This document shows, one piece after another, positions 46,773 through 55,014 of a stretch of DNA of 64,000 nt. A program made the position numbers and the translations under genes. Origin of the DNA: Bordetella genomosp. 8 (lineage in GTDB: Bacteria; Pseudomonadota; Gammaproteobacteria; Burkholderiales; Burkholderiaceae_B); contig NZ_CP021108.1 of the NCBI RefSeq assembly GCF_002119685.1, positions 310,001 through 374,000 of the forward strand, in the 5' to 3' direction. The notes under the pieces were generated by a model. That model saw nothing but the letters and a program-made list of their open reading frames with translations. It did no database searches and was not told the origin of the DNA. Every line of letters begins with the position of its first letter. Within the stretch, counting starts at the first letter, position 1.

Positions 46773-47324
46773 TCAGGTGGCGATCCGGTCGACGAACTCG
46801 TCCGGATCGAAACGTTCGTCCGGCGCCTGGCCCTGGCGCTTGCGCGCCGCGAATTCCATCCGGTACCGCGCCCGTGGCGTGGCGGCTGGCCCGGGCACCA
46901 CGACGTAGTCGTCCGGACCCAGGATGCGGCCGTTGGAGCTGTCGACCAGGCGTTGTTCCACCGGCGCGCCGGTTTCGCGCGCCACCAGCATCATCGCCGG
47001 CCCTTCCGGCGAAAAATGCCGAGTGCCCCAGGCCACCATGGCCACCATCACCGGCCGGAAGTCGTACGCGATCGCGGTCGGCAGGTATTCGTAGCGGGCC
47101 GGGTGCTGGCTGTACATGCGCTTTTCCAGCAGGCCGGCGTCGACCAGCTCTTCCAGGCGCCGCGTCAGGATGTTGGGCGCGATGTCCAGGCTCTTGCGGA
47201 ATTCGTCGAAACGCGTCATGCCCTGGAAGGCGTCGCGCAGGATCAGCATGGTCCACCGCTCGCCGACACGCGCCAGGCTGCGGGCGATCGGACAGGGCAT
47301 GGCGGCGAAGTCGGTCGGCTGCAT
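46773..47324 (-). CDS. HxlR-family transcriptional regulator
   Basis: A 183-residue MarR-like winged-helix protein of the HxlR group. CPIARSLARVGERWTMLILR is the diagnostic opening, with the conserved Cys at residue 11 that is redox- or electrophile-sensitive in several members. FRKSLDIAPNILTRRLEELV is the recognition helix region. A C-terminal extension after about residue 110 is longer than the usual single domain and may bind a ligand. It is the first gene before emrA-emrB in the same direction, and the two palindromes just upstream (47332-47351 and 47363-47385) are likely its operators. Autoregulation and control of emrAB are inferred. Confidence 0.9.
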   Translation of the reverse strand: MQPTDFAAMPCPIARSLARVGERWTMLILRDAFQGMTRFDEFRKSLDIAPNILTRRLEELVDAGLLEKRMYSQHPARYEYLPTAIAYDFRPVMVAMVAWGTRHFSPEGPAMMLVARETGAPVEQRLVDSSNGRILGPDDYVVVPGPAATPRARYRMEFAARKRQGQAPDERFDPDEFVDRIAT

Positions 47325-47331
47325 AAGGGAC

Positions 47332-47351
47332 TCACTTTCAAAGTGAAAGTG
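47332..47351. promoter_or_regulatory. Palindromic site just upstream of hxlR
   Basis: TCACTTT (47332-47338) and AAAGTGA (47340-47346) form a perfect dyad about one central base. The overlapping pair CACTTTC (47333-47339) and GAAAGTG (47345-47351) forms a second. It lies eight bases before the start codon, where it could block transcription or initiation. Confidence 0.5.
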
Positions 47352-47362
47352 ATAGTAGGCCT

Positions 47363-47385
47363 GTAACTTGCAATATGCAAGTTAC
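47363..47385. promoter_or_regulatory. Perfect palindrome, probable HxlR operator
   Basis: GTAACTTGCA (47363-47372) and TGCAAGTTAC (47376-47385) are perfect 10-base arms around ATA. AACTT/AAGTT dyads of this kind are seen at HxlR-family operators. It is 39 bases upstream of the hxlR start. Confidence 0.65.
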
Positions 47386-47418
47386 TCCGGCGCTTTCGTC
47401 CCGGCGGCGCGGCACGGC

Positions 47419-47448
47419 AACAACAAAATGGCCCGCTTGCGCGGGCCA
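47419..47448 (-). terminator. Rho-independent terminator of yajQ
   Basis: TGGCCCGC (47429-47436) pairs with GCGGGCCA (47441-47448) around TTGC. On the minus strand the stem is followed by TTTTGTTGTTG. It lies about 30 bases after the yajQ stop. Confidence 0.85.
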
Positions 47449-47477
47449 GGATCAGGTTCCGGGAGAGGCGGGACCGC

Positions 47478-47960
47478 CTAATCGCGGAAATTCTGGAATT
47501 GCAGGGGCAGGTCGACGTCCGTCTTGCGCAGCAGCGCGATCACCGTCTGCAGGTCATCCCGCTTCTTGCCCGTGACCCGCAGCTTGTCGCCGTTGATCTG
47601 CGTTTCCACCTTCAGCTTGGCGTCCTTGATGGCGGCGATCAGTTTTTTGGCGATGGGCTGCTCTATGCCCTGCTTGATGGTGACTTTCTGGCGCGCCCCG
47701 CCCAGGTTCACCAGCGGATCGGCGGCGTCCATGCTGCGCGGATCGATGCCGCGCGAGGTCAGGCGGCCGCGCAGGATATCCAGCATCTGCTTGAGCTGGA
47801 AGGCCGACGGCGCCGTCTGGGTGACGACGTACTCTTCCAGCTCGAATTTGGCATCGGTGCCCTTGAAGTCGAAGCGCGTGGCCAGTTCCCGGTTGGCCTG
47901 GTCGACGGCATTGCTCAACTCGTGCTTGTCCACTTCGGAAACGACGTCGAAAGAAGGCAT
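47478..47960 (-). CDS. yajQ: YajQ-family cyclic-di-GMP/nucleotide-binding protein
   Basis: A 160-residue UPF0234/YajQ protein with two RRM-like halves. MPSFDVVSEVDKHELSNAVD is the invariant N-terminus, with DFKGTDAKFEL, IDPRSMDAADP and RVTGKKRDDLQTVIALLRK further on. Members bind nucleotides or cyclic-di-GMP and act as transcription or folding co-factors in some pathogens. The family-typical length and start leave no ambiguity. It is monocistronic, with its own terminator at 47419-47448. Confidence 0.96.
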   Translation of the reverse strand: MPSFDVVSEVDKHELSNAVDQANRELATRFDFKGTDAKFELEEYVVTQTAPSAFQLKQMLDILRGRLTSRGIDPRSMDAADPLVNLGGARQKVTIKQGIEQPIAKKLIAAIKDAKLKVETQINGDKLRVTGKKRDDLQTVIALLRKTDVDLPLQFQNFRD

Positions 47961-48066
47961 GATGGGGGTCCTCTGTAGATAATCGGGGCGATTTTCCCAC
48001 GGCCGACGGGGGTGCGGAAAGCCGCTATGCTATGGGAGCCCTCCACGAGCCCCAAGCCAAATCGCC

Positions 48067-48585
48067 ATGAGCGCAAGCGAGCACGCCGCCATTGCCAGTC
48101 CCGCCAGCCATGTCTCGGCGCGCCAGCGCACGCAGCGCGCGATCGCCATGGTGGAGGCCGCCAAGGGCGTGGGTGCGCTCGCCGCCAGCATCGGCCTGTT
48201 GAGCCTGCTGCACCATGACCTGCGCCATATCGTCATCGTGCTGATCGGGCATTTCAACCTCAATCCCGACGCGCGCTATCCCAGCGAGCTGCTGCACTAC
48301 GCCTCGATCCTGCAGGACACCAGCCTGCGCACGCTGGTGGGGCTGGCCGGGGCCTACGTCACCCTGCGCCTGATAGAAGCCTATGGATTATGGCGCGATC
48401 GCGCCTGGGGCGAGTGGCTGGGCGCGCTGTCCGGCGCCATCTACGTTCCCTTCGAGGTCCGCCACCTGCTGCACCGGCCCAGCGTGCTGGCGGCCGGCGT
48501 GCTGCTGTTCAACGTCGCCATCGTCGCTTTCCTGGCGTGGCAGCTGTGGCACCGGCGCCAGGCCGGGCGCGCCGCGCATGCCTGA
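48067..48585 (+). CDS. DUF2127 membrane protein
   Basis: A 172-residue inner-membrane protein of a family without known function. After a short polar N-terminus, AIAMVEAAKGVGALAASIGL begins the DUF2127 pattern. Three or four hydrophobic segments follow (SLLHHDLRHIVIVLIGHF, LVGLAGAYVTLRLIEAYGLW, VLAAGVLLFNVAIVAFLAW), with conserved WGEWLGALSGAIYVPFEV between them. It is divergent from yajQ and convergent with cysW, ten bases apart at the ends. No partner suggests a role. Confidence 0.85.
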   Translation: MSASEHAAIASPASHVSARQRTQRAIAMVEAAKGVGALAASIGLLSLLHHDLRHIVIVLIGHFNLNPDARYPSELLHYASILQDTSLRTLVGLAGAYVTLRLIEAYGLWRDRAWGEWLGALSGAIYVPFEVRHLLHRPSVLAAGVLLFNVAIVAFLAWQLWHRRQAGRAAHA

Positions 48586-48594
48586 GGTCGCGTA

Positions 48595-49425
48595 TCAGTG
48601 CGCCGGGCCGCGCACCGTCACGCGCTGGCCCCATTCCATGGCCGTCTTCACCACCATGGTCAGCAACGCCATGCAGGCCAGCAGCGCCGCCGCCGTGAAC
48701 GCGCCCACCGTCTTGTAGTCATCGTTCAGTTGCTCGATGAGCAGGGGCAGCGTCACCGTCTTGCCGCGGATCGCACCCGACACCACCGACACCGCGCCGA
48801 ACTCGCCCACCGCGCGTGCGTTGGTGATGATGGTGCCGTACAGCAACGCCCATTTGATGTTGGGCAGCGTGATGCGCCGGAATATCTGCCAACCGCTGGC
48901 GCCCAGCGTCAGGGCGGCGTATTCCTCGTCCGAGCCCTGCGCCTGCATCAGCGGAATCAGGATGCGCGCCACGAAGGGCGAGGTGACGAATATCGTGACC
49001 ATCACGATGCCGGGCCAGGCGAACATCAGCTGGATATCGTGCTGGCCCAGCCATCCCCCCACTACGCTTTCCATGCCGTAGACCACCAGATAGCAGAGCC
49101 CCGCCACCACTGGCGACGTCGCGTACGGTATGTCCACCAGGGTCGTCAATATCTGCTTGCCGCGAAAATCGTAGCGGGTCACGCACCAGGCCAACAGGAT
49201 GCCGAAGACCACATTGATCGGCACGGTCAGCACGGCCGCCAGCAGCGTCAACCCGATCGCGTGGCGCATTTCCTCGTCGCGCAGGTTGTCGAACAGCGCA
49301 TGCCAGCCGGCCGATAGCGCCTGCTGGAAAATCAGCGCGAGCGGCAGCACCAGCAGCATGGTGGCGCCGGCCACGCCGATGGCGATCAGCGCCCACTGGC
49401 GCCAGTTGCTTGGTGTCTTACGCAT
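48595..49425 (-). CDS. cysW: Sulfate/thiosulfate ABC transporter permease CysW
   Basis: A 276-residue inner-membrane permease. Its hydrophobic segments begin IAIGVAGATMLLVLPLALIF. The inner-membrane component signature is EYAALTLGASGWQIFRRITL, containing the EAA-type loop that contacts the ATPase, and GEFGAVSVVSGAIRGKT is a CysW/CysT hallmark. It partners with CysT, whose gene ends 18 bases upstream in the same direction. The ATPase gene cysA usually follows cysW, but here the operon stops at a convergent DUF2127 gene. Confidence 0.94.
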   Translation of the reverse strand: MRKTPSNWRQWALIAIGVAGATMLLVLPLALIFQQALSAGWHALFDNLRDEEMRHAIGLTLLAAVLTVPINVVFGILLAWCVTRYDFRGKQILTTLVDIPYATSPVVAGLCYLVVYGMESVVGGWLGQHDIQLMFAWPGIVMVTIFVTSPFVARILIPLMQAQGSDEEYAALTLGASGWQIFRRITLPNIKWALLYGTIITNARAVGEFGAVSVVSGAIRGKTVTLPLLIEQLNDDYKTVGAFTAAALLACMALLTMVVKTAMEWGQRVTVRGPAH

Positions 49426-49443
49426 GGGATGCCCTGCGCCTCC

Positions 49444-50286
49444 TTATCCTCTACCCGGCCGCTGCCAGGGCAGCAGACGGCCCTGCAGCACGTGCAGGCC
49501 GAACAGCATCAACAGCGACGCGGCCAGCACCACGGTGGCGATCGCCGAAGCCGCCGGATAGTCGAATTCCGACACCCGGACGAAGATCATCAGCGAGGTG
49601 ATTTCGGTCTTGAAGGGGATGTTGCCCGCGATCATCACCACCGCCCCGAACTCGCCCAGGCTGCGGATGAACGCCTGCGACGCGCCGGTGAACAGCGCCG
49701 GGGTCAGGGCGGGCAGCAGGACGCGCCACAGCGTCTGCCGGTCGTTGGCGCCCAGGGTGTGCGCGGCCTCTTCGTATTCCGGGCCGATTTCTTCCAGCAC
49801 CGGCTGCACGGAGCGCACCACGAAGGGCAGGCTGGTGAAAATCATCGCCGACACCAGGCCCGGAAAGGCATATGAAATCTTGACCCCCGCCTGGGCGAAC
49901 CAGCTACCTATCCAGCCGTTCGGTCCCAGCAGCACCGATAGCGTCAGCCCCGCCACGGCGGTCGGCAGCGCGAAGGGCAGGTCCACCAGGGAATCCAGGA
50001 ACAGGCGGCCGGGAAACCGGTAGCGCACCAGGATCCAGGCCAGCAGCAGGCCGAACAGCACCACGATGACGGTCGACAGCAGCGCGCCGAGCAAGGTGAC
50101 GCGATAACTGGCCAGCACGCGCGGATCCGTGATGGCCTGCCAATACTGGGACGCCGTCATCTCGCTGGTATAGGCCAGCAGCGCTGCGATGGGAAACAGG
50201 ATCACCAGCGAGATGAACAGGCTGCTGACGCCGAAGCTCAGTCCGAAGCCTGGCAGCGTGGGATGTTGTTTGAAGAAGCTCGCCAT
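49444..50286 (-). CDS. cysT: Sulfate/thiosulfate ABC transporter permease CysT (CysU)
   Basis: A 280-residue permease. PGFGLSFGVSSLFISLVILF is the first membrane segment. LVDLPFALPTAVAGLTLSVL and the EAA loop EYEEAAHTLGANDRQTLWRV are typical, and GEFGAVVMIAGNIPFKTE matches the paired motif in CysW. ATG 50286 is chosen because the family starts with a short polar segment before this helix. The gap to the receptor gene is 126 bases. Together with CysW it forms the membrane channel for sulfate uptake. Confidence 0.95.
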   Translation of the reverse strand: MASFFKQHPTLPGFGLSFGVSSLFISLVILFPIAALLAYTSEMTASQYWQAITDPRVLASYRVTLLGALLSTVIVVLFGLLLAWILVRYRFPGRLFLDSLVDLPFALPTAVAGLTLSVLLGPNGWIGSWFAQAGVKISYAFPGLVSAMIFTSLPFVVRSVQPVLEEIGPEYEEAAHTLGANDRQTLWRVLLPALTPALFTGASQAFIRSLGEFGAVVMIAGNIPFKTEITSLMIFVRVSEFDYPAASAIATVVLAASLLMLFGLHVLQGRLLPWQRPGRG

Positions 50287-50412
50287 ACCTGCCTGAGGAA
50301 AGCCGAACGGTCGCGTCGGCCGGGCCCGCCAGCGCAAAGGCCCGCGCGGCGGCGGGCCAGTCTACACCATGTCCGCGGCCGGCCGGGGTGGCGGCCCGCC
50401 GCGGGGCGGCGA

Positions 50413-51417
50413 TCAGGATTTGCCGGCCAGCAACTGGTCCAGCACGCCGCCATTCTTGAAATGCTTGTCCTGGATTTCGTCCCAGCTGCCCAGCTTCTGC
50501 GGATCCAGCAGTTCCACCTTGGGATAGCGGCTGGCGTTGGCCTTGACCACTTCGGGATCGCGGACGCGATAGTTGAAGCTGGCCAGCAGGTTCTGGATCT
50601 CCGGCGAATACTGGTATTGCAGGTAGGCTTCGGCCAGCTTGCGCGTGTCCTTGGCATCGACCACCTTGTCGACCACCGCCACCGGGAACTCGGCCAGCAC
50701 GCTGACCGGCGGAACCACCACTTCCAGGCCCAGCGGCTTGAACTCGTCGCTGGCGGCGATATTCCGCACTTCGGATTCGAAGGTCAACACCGCATCGCCC
50801 TGGTTGTTCTGGGCGAAGGCCACCGTGGCGCCGCGGCCGCCGGTGGGGAAGCTTTCCACGTTGTGCAGCAGCTTGCCGACGAAGGCGCGCGTCTTGGCCT
50901 CGTCGCCGTTGAACTTCTGCTGCGCGTACAGCCACGCCGCCAGGTAGGTGTAGCGGGCATTGCCCGAGGTCTTGGGATTGGGGAACACCACCTTGACGTC
51001 GTCGCGCACCAGATCGTCCCAGCTCTGGATGTGCTTGGGGTTGCCCTTGCGGACCAGGAAGGCGATGGTGCTGTAGTAAGGCGAGCTGTTGCCCGGATAT
51101 TTTTTCTGCCAGTCCTTGGCGACCAGGCCGCGCTTGGCCAGGATGTCCACGTCCGGCACCTGGTTGAAGGTCACCGTGTCGGCCTTCAGTCCCTGCAGGA
51201 TGGCCTGCGCCTGGCGCGACGTGCCGCCGAAGGATTGTTCCACCGTGACGGTGTCGCCGGTCTTTTCCTTCCAGTACGCGATGAACTTGGGATTGATCGC
51301 GGTGAAGAGTTCCCGCGCAACGTCGTACGAGGAATTCAGCAGGGTCTGGGCCGAAGCGGCGCTCGCACCCAGCAGCAGGGCGGCGGCGATCGACGTGGCG
51401 AATAGGCGCTTGATCAA
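50413..51417 (-). CDS. sbp: Sulfate-binding protein (Sbp/CysP family)
   Basis: A 334-residue periplasmic receptor. The signal peptide IKRLFATSIAAALLLGASAA is followed by LNSSYDVARELFTAINPKFI, the usual opening of Sbp. FGGTSRQAQAILQGLKADTV, NPKTSGNARYTYLAAW and GGRGATVAFAQNNQGDAV are family blocks for sulfate hydrogen-bonding. The start is a rare TTG at 51417, since GGAG sits six bases upstream and the signal peptide then begins correctly. A GTG at 51429 would add four residues. It heads the sulfate operon, with an AT-rich CysB-like region upstream. Confidence 0.94.
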   Translation of the reverse strand: MIKRLFATSIAAALLLGASAASAQTLLNSSYDVARELFTAINPKFIAYWKEKTGDTVTVEQSFGGTSRQAQAILQGLKADTVTFNQVPDVDILAKRGLVAKDWQKKYPGNSSPYYSTIAFLVRKGNPKHIQSWDDLVRDDVKVVFPNPKTSGNARYTYLAAWLYAQQKFNGDEAKTRAFVGKLLHNVESFPTGGRGATVAFAQNNQGDAVLTFESEVRNIAASDEFKPLGLEVVVPPVSVLAEFPVAVVDKVVDAKDTRKLAEAYLQYQYSPEIQNLLASFNYRVRDPEVVKANASRYPKVELLDPQKLGSWDEIQDKHFKNGGVLDQLLAGKS

Positions 51418-51496
51418 GTAAGGCTCCACGGGGAAACGGTGGCGTTCGAGATGAACGGCCGACGCATCATGCCAAGGGCGCTTATTTACTCAAACG

Positions 51497-51535
51497 ACTT
51501 AATTCTGTTTTATATATTCTTATTGGTTATAAAGA
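51497..51535 (-). promoter_or_regulatory. AT-rich CysB-like promoter region of the sulfate operon
   Basis: About 80 bases upstream of sbp the sequence becomes sharply AT-rich. On the minus strand it reads TATAACCAATAAGAATATAT and then AAAACAGAATTA. Segments of this type, with a TTATAACC/AATAAG core, are found at CysB-controlled sulfur genes. The assignment is inferred from composition and position. Confidence 0.4.
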
Positions 51536-51609
51536 GGCCGCTTGTACCCCAGGGGCATCGGGCGGCGTCGTGGTGGTCGTCCATGGACGCCAGGGGACGC
51601 CCGGCCGCG

Positions 51610-52452
51610 TCAGGGCGCGTCGTGAGGGATCGCGCCGGGCGGCAGGTGCGCCCGGATCAGCGAACCCGCCACCGAGTCGGTGGGCGGGATATCGGGCAAA
51701 CGTTCGCCCGGGCCATACCACTGGGCGTCGACGATTTCCTTGCCGTCCACGCGTATGTCGCCACCGTCGTACTCGGCCGTGAACGCCAGCATCAGCGAAT
51801 GGGGAAAGGGCCAGGACTGGCTCTTGAAGTATTTCAGGTCGCGTACGCGCAGGCCGACTTCTTCCTCGACTTCCCGGTGCACCGTGGCTTCCAGCGATTC
51901 GCCGGCTTCGACGAAGCCCGCCAGCGCGCTGTAGCGGCCGGCCACGAAATTGGCGTTGCGCGCCAGCAGGATGCTGTCGCCCTTGCGGATCAGCACCATC
52001 ATGGCGGGCGAGATCCGCGGGTAGGCCGACAGGCCGCAGTTCGGGCAGCGCATGCAGAACTCATGGGCCACGCGCACCGTCGGCGTGCCGCAGTGGCCGC
52101 AAAAGCGGTGGGTCCGCGCCCATTCAGCGATCTGGAACGCCCGCCCGGCCACCGCCGCGACGTTCTCGCCCAGGACCGGGAACATCTCGCGCAGCCGCTT
52201 GAAGACATAGCCGGCCGGCGCCGTGGCGTCGCGCGCCAGGGCTGCGCTCACGCAGGCCTGGCCCAGGTGCTCGCCCATGGCCTGCCACTGGATGTCAGCC
52301 GCCCAGTCGTGGCCGTGCAGATCGTCGCCCGGCAGCGCCAGGTCGTCGGCGCGCACCAGGAGCTCGCTGCCGCGGAAGACGAAGACCCGTCCGGCGGGCG
52401 TGACGACCGTGGCGGCGATGTCGGAAGGAGAGACTGCGGTGTGATCGTCCAT
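51610..52452 (-). CDS. nudC: NAD(+) diphosphatase / NADH pyrophosphatase
   Basis: A 280-residue Nudix hydrolase that cleaves NAD(H) to NMN(H) and AMP and removes NAD caps from RNA. A zinc ribbon is formed by CGHCG and CMRCPNCG (about residues 117-140). The Nudix box GFVEAGESLEATVHREVEEE is intact, and the NudC-specific motif appears as SQSWPFPHS (usually SQPWPFP, so one Pro is Ser). The N-terminal domain matches the NudC layout. It is separate from the sulfate operon upstream and followed by the thioredoxin-like gene's own unit. Confidence 0.94.
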   Translation of the reverse strand: MDDHTAVSPSDIAATVVTPAGRVFVFRGSELLVRADDLALPGDDLHGHDWAADIQWQAMGEHLGQACVSAALARDATAPAGYVFKRLREMFPVLGENVAAVAGRAFQIAEWARTHRFCGHCGTPTVRVAHEFCMRCPNCGLSAYPRISPAMMVLIRKGDSILLARNANFVAGRYSALAGFVEAGESLEATVHREVEEEVGLRVRDLKYFKSQSWPFPHSLMLAFTAEYDGGDIRVDGKEIVDAQWYGPGERLPDIPPTDSVAGSLIRAHLPPGAIPHDAP

Positions 52453-52467
52453 GGCGGTTGCCGGGGT

Positions 52468-52962
52468 TCAGCCCGCGGCCAGGGCCTTTTCGATCTCGGC
52501 GTGGAATTCCTTGGGATCGTACTCGCCCAGATAGCGCTTGATGATCCTGCCCTGCTTGTCGATCAGGAAGGCGGTCGGGGTCAGCCGCACGTCGCCGAAG
52601 GCCTGCGCCGTCTTGCCTTGCGCGTCCAGCGCCACCGTGAACGGCAGCTTGCGGGTCTGGGTGTAGTTCAGCACGTAGTTGGGCGGATCGTATTGCATGG
52701 CGACCGCGACCGTCTGGAAGCCCTTGGGCGCATAGCGGTTGTAGTCGGCGATCGTGTCGGGCATCTGCTTGATACAGGTGACGCAGTCGGTCGCCCAGAA
52801 CTTGACCAGCACGACCTTGCCGCGCAGATCCTGCATCGACACCTTGCGGCCGTCGATGGACGCGAAGGTGACGTCCGGCGCGGCCTGCGCCGGACGCAGC
52901 ACGAACCAGCCCGCGATGCCCGCAAGCACCACCACCATGACCGCGACAACGAGCTTTTTCAT
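52468..52962 (-). CDS. TlpA-like thioredoxin-fold protein, membrane-anchored or secreted
   Basis: A 164-residue protein. The N-terminal KLVVAVMVVVLAGIAGWFVL is a signal anchor or signal peptide. The thioredoxin fold follows, with KFWATDCVTCIKQMPD carrying the redox pair Cys-Val-Thr-Cys, and TPTAFLIDKQGRIIKRYLGE containing the cis-Pro loop. It probably acts as a periplasmic thiol reductant or in cytochrome maturation. ATG 52962 has AGGGA upstream. It ends fifteen bases before nudC in the same direction, so the two may be co-transcribed. Confidence 0.9.
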   Translation of the reverse strand: MKKLVVAVMVVVLAGIAGWFVLRPAQAAPDVTFASIDGRKVSMQDLRGKVVLVKFWATDCVTCIKQMPDTIADYNRYAPKGFQTVAVAMQYDPPNYVLNYTQTRKLPFTVALDAQGKTAQAFGDVRLTPTAFLIDKQGRIIKRYLGEYDPKEFHAEIEKALAAG

Positions 52963-53021
52963 CCGAATTTCCCTCGAACCAAGATCCATCCCCGCAGTGC
53001 GTCGCCCCACGGGGGCGCCGC

Positions 53022-53765
53022 CTAGCGGATCGGCATTGCCTGGGCGCCGCCGCCGGCCGGGGCGGAAGAGGTCTCCGCCGCGCCGTTGCCCGTCTCGATC
53101 GGCGCACGCTGCGCGCCGCTATCCGCCGGGGCCGGCGTATTGCCGCTGGAACCGCCCGACAACCGCACCGCGTCCTCGCGGCTGATGGTGTCGAACAGTT
53201 TAACCACCTTGGCCACCCCGCTGACCCCGGCCGCGGCGTTGGCCGCATATTCTCCTTCGGCCTGGGTTACTTTCCCCTGAAGATAGACCACGCCCTTGTC
53301 GACCGTGATCGAAATCGACCCCGACGGCACGTACTTGGTATTGATCAACTCCGTGCGGACCTTGGACGCCAGCCAGGTGTCGTTGGACCGGACGCTGAAG
53401 CTGGCGGCCGGACCGACCGTCAGTTGGTTCACCACTTTCCTGACTTTTTCCACCCGGGCCAGCTGGGTGGCTTCCGCCTTGATCGCATCGTTGGGCACTT
53501 CGCCGGTCAGCAGCACCACGCCTTCGTAGGTACTGGCGTTCACCCGCGCGGCATCCCCGGCTTTCTCGGAAATATTGTGTTCCGCCTTCAGGCTGATGCT
53601 TTGGTCGTCCAACTGCGTACCCGAGGTGCGGCGGTCCGTCGCCACCACGGCACCGCCGGCCGCCGCCGCGCCCACCACGACCGGCGCGCAGGCCGACAGG
53701 GTCAGGACGGACGCGGTCAGCGCCGCCGCCAGGGCGATGGCGGGGAATCGGGGCTTGAATGTCAT
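53022..53765 (-). CDS. BON-domain outer-membrane lipoprotein (DolP/YraP-like)
   Basis: A 247-residue lipoprotein. The signal peptide ends in a lipobox (LTLSAC) near residue 26. Two BON domains follow (about residues 55-125 and 130-205), with VVLLTGEVPNDAIKAEATQL and VVYLQGKVTQAEGEYAANA. The C-terminal 40 residues are a Gly/Pro/Ala-rich tail absent from E. coli DolP. DolP helps maintain outer-membrane integrity and localises to division sites. The start ATG overlaps the diaA stop as ATGA, matching the yraN-diaA-yraP order of other proteobacteria. Confidence 0.93.
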   Translation of the reverse strand: MTFKPRFPAIALAAALTASVLTLSACAPVVVGAAAAGGAVVATDRRTSGTQLDDQSISLKAEHNISEKAGDAARVNASTYEGVVLLTGEVPNDAIKAEATQLARVEKVRKVVNQLTVGPAASFSVRSNDTWLASKVRTELINTKYVPSGSISITVDKGVVYLQGKVTQAEGEYAANAAAGVSGVAKVVKLFDTISREDAVRLSGGSSGNTPAPADSGAQRAPIETGNGAAETSSAPAGGGAQAMPIR

Positions 53766-54358
53766 TCGGTGTCTCCCAGCAGTAAGGCATCGATACCGTC
53801 GCACAGGGCATGCAGCAGCACGATGTGCGCTTCCTGGATACGCATGGTGCGATCGTTCGGCACGCACAGATGGACGTCGTGCGCCGTCATGAGTTCCCCG
53901 GTGACGCCGCCTTCCTTGCCGGTCAGCGCGATCACGTGCATGTCGCGTTGCTGCGCGGCCTGGACAGCCTTCACCACGTTGGGCGAATTGCCGCTCGTGG
54001 TGATCGCCAGCAGGACGTCGCCCGGCTGGCCCAGCGCGTTGACCTGGCGTTCGAAAACGTCGTCGAAGCCGTAGTCGTTGCCCACGGCGGTCAGGATGGA
54101 TGTGTCGGTATTCAGCGCCAGGGCCGCCAGTGGCAGCCGCTCGCGCTCGAAGCGGCCGACCAGTTCGGCGACGAAGTGCTGCGCGTCGGCGGCCGAGCCG
54201 CCATTGCCGCAGGCCAGCACCTTGCCGTTGTTCGTCAGGGCGTGGAACAGCACGTCCACGGCCACGCCCAGCGTATCGGCCAGCACGTCGCGGCTGGCCT
54301 GGAGTGTGGCGATCGCATTATTGAAGTGCGACACCATGCGAGTCGTCATATCGATCAT
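53762..54358 (-). CDS. diaA: SIS-domain protein DiaA / phosphoheptose-isomerase-like
   Basis: A 198-residue SIS-domain protein. GKVLACGNGGSAADAQHFVA is the sugar-phosphate or partner-binding loop, with LNTDTSILTAVGNDYGFDDV and AITTSGNSPNVVKAV. GmhA and DiaA share this fold. The neighbours (yraN upstream, a YraP-like lipoprotein downstream) favour DiaA, the DnaA-binding initiation factor. An isomerase role for lipopolysaccharide heptose is the alternative. ATG 54358 is chosen, and a second in-frame ATG lies three codons later (54349). Confidence 0.88.
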   Translation of the reverse strand: MIDMTTRMVSHFNNAIATLQASRDVLADTLGVAVDVLFHALTNNGKVLACGNGGSAADAQHFVAELVGRFERERLPLAALALNTDTSILTAVGNDYGFDDVFERQVNALGQPGDVLLAITTSGNSPNVVKAVQAAQQRDMHVIALTGKEGGVTGELMTAHDVHLCVPNDRTMRIQEAHIVLLHALCDGIDALLLGDTE

Positions 54359-54366
54359 GGCGCGGA

Positions 54367-54972
54367 TTATCTCATGGCGACATCGAAGGCGTGACGCAGC
54401 CAGCGCGGCGTTTCGCCATCGAACGCGACCACGTCGAAACGCACCGCCGGCGGGCGGCCGCCCCAGTGGCGGGCCGCCAGCGCCGGCAACAGGCAGCAGG
54501 CCGCGCGGATCAGCCGCGCCTGCTTGTCCGGCCCCACGCTGGCGGCCGCGCCGCCGTAGCCGCCATCGCCGCGCGCCCGCACTTCCACCAGCACCAGGGT
54601 GTCGCGGTCGCGCAGCGCCAGGTCGATCTCGCCGGCACGGCAACGCATATTGCGCGCCAGCGGGCGCAGGCCGGCCTGCCTGAGCAATGCCAGCGCCTGG
54701 TCTTCATAACGGCTGCCGATCCGCTGCGTCGGCGATAGCCGCCGGGACGCGCCGCCGGGTGGGTCGGATGCGCCTCCCGAATCGGGGGCGTCCGGTACGC
54801 CCGCTGCCGCTGCCGCCGCCGCCGACAATGCGTCTTCGTCCAGCCAGGTCACTTCAATGGCCGCGGCGTTGCGGCCAGTGCTCTTCGTCTTCTCCCGCCG
54901 GCGCCGGCGCAGCCGCAGGGCCTGGGCACGGCGGGCCGATTCGAACAGCGGGTCGGGGATGTCCTGGGCCAT
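54367..54972 (-). CDS. yraN: YraN-family (UPF0102) nuclease-fold protein
   Basis: A 201-residue protein. The C-terminal 120 residues are the YraN/UPF0102 domain, a restriction-endonuclease-like fold: [20 protein letters not shown], then [20 protein letters not shown] and [15 protein letters not shown], with the D-x(n)-E-x-R/K type acidic cluster. The N-terminal 80 residues are extra for the family: Arg/Lys-rich, then Ala and Gly/Pro/Ser-rich. A start within that extension cannot be excluded. It is divergent from rsmI and upstream of diaA, the conserved order. Confidence 0.9.
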   Translation of the reverse strand: MAQDIPDPLFESARRAQALRLRRRRREKTKSTGRNAAAIEVTWLDEDALSAAAAAAAGVPDAPDSGGASDPPGGASRRLSPTQRIGSRYEDQALALLRQAGLRPLARNMRCRAGEIDLALRDRDTLVLVEVRARGDGGYGGAAASVGPDKQARLIRAACCLLPALAARHWGGRPPAVRFDVVAFDGETPRWLRHAFDVAMR

Positions 54973-55014
54973 AAGCCACTACACTGGCAGCGTCAGCCAG
55001 GTATTTTTCCCGTA

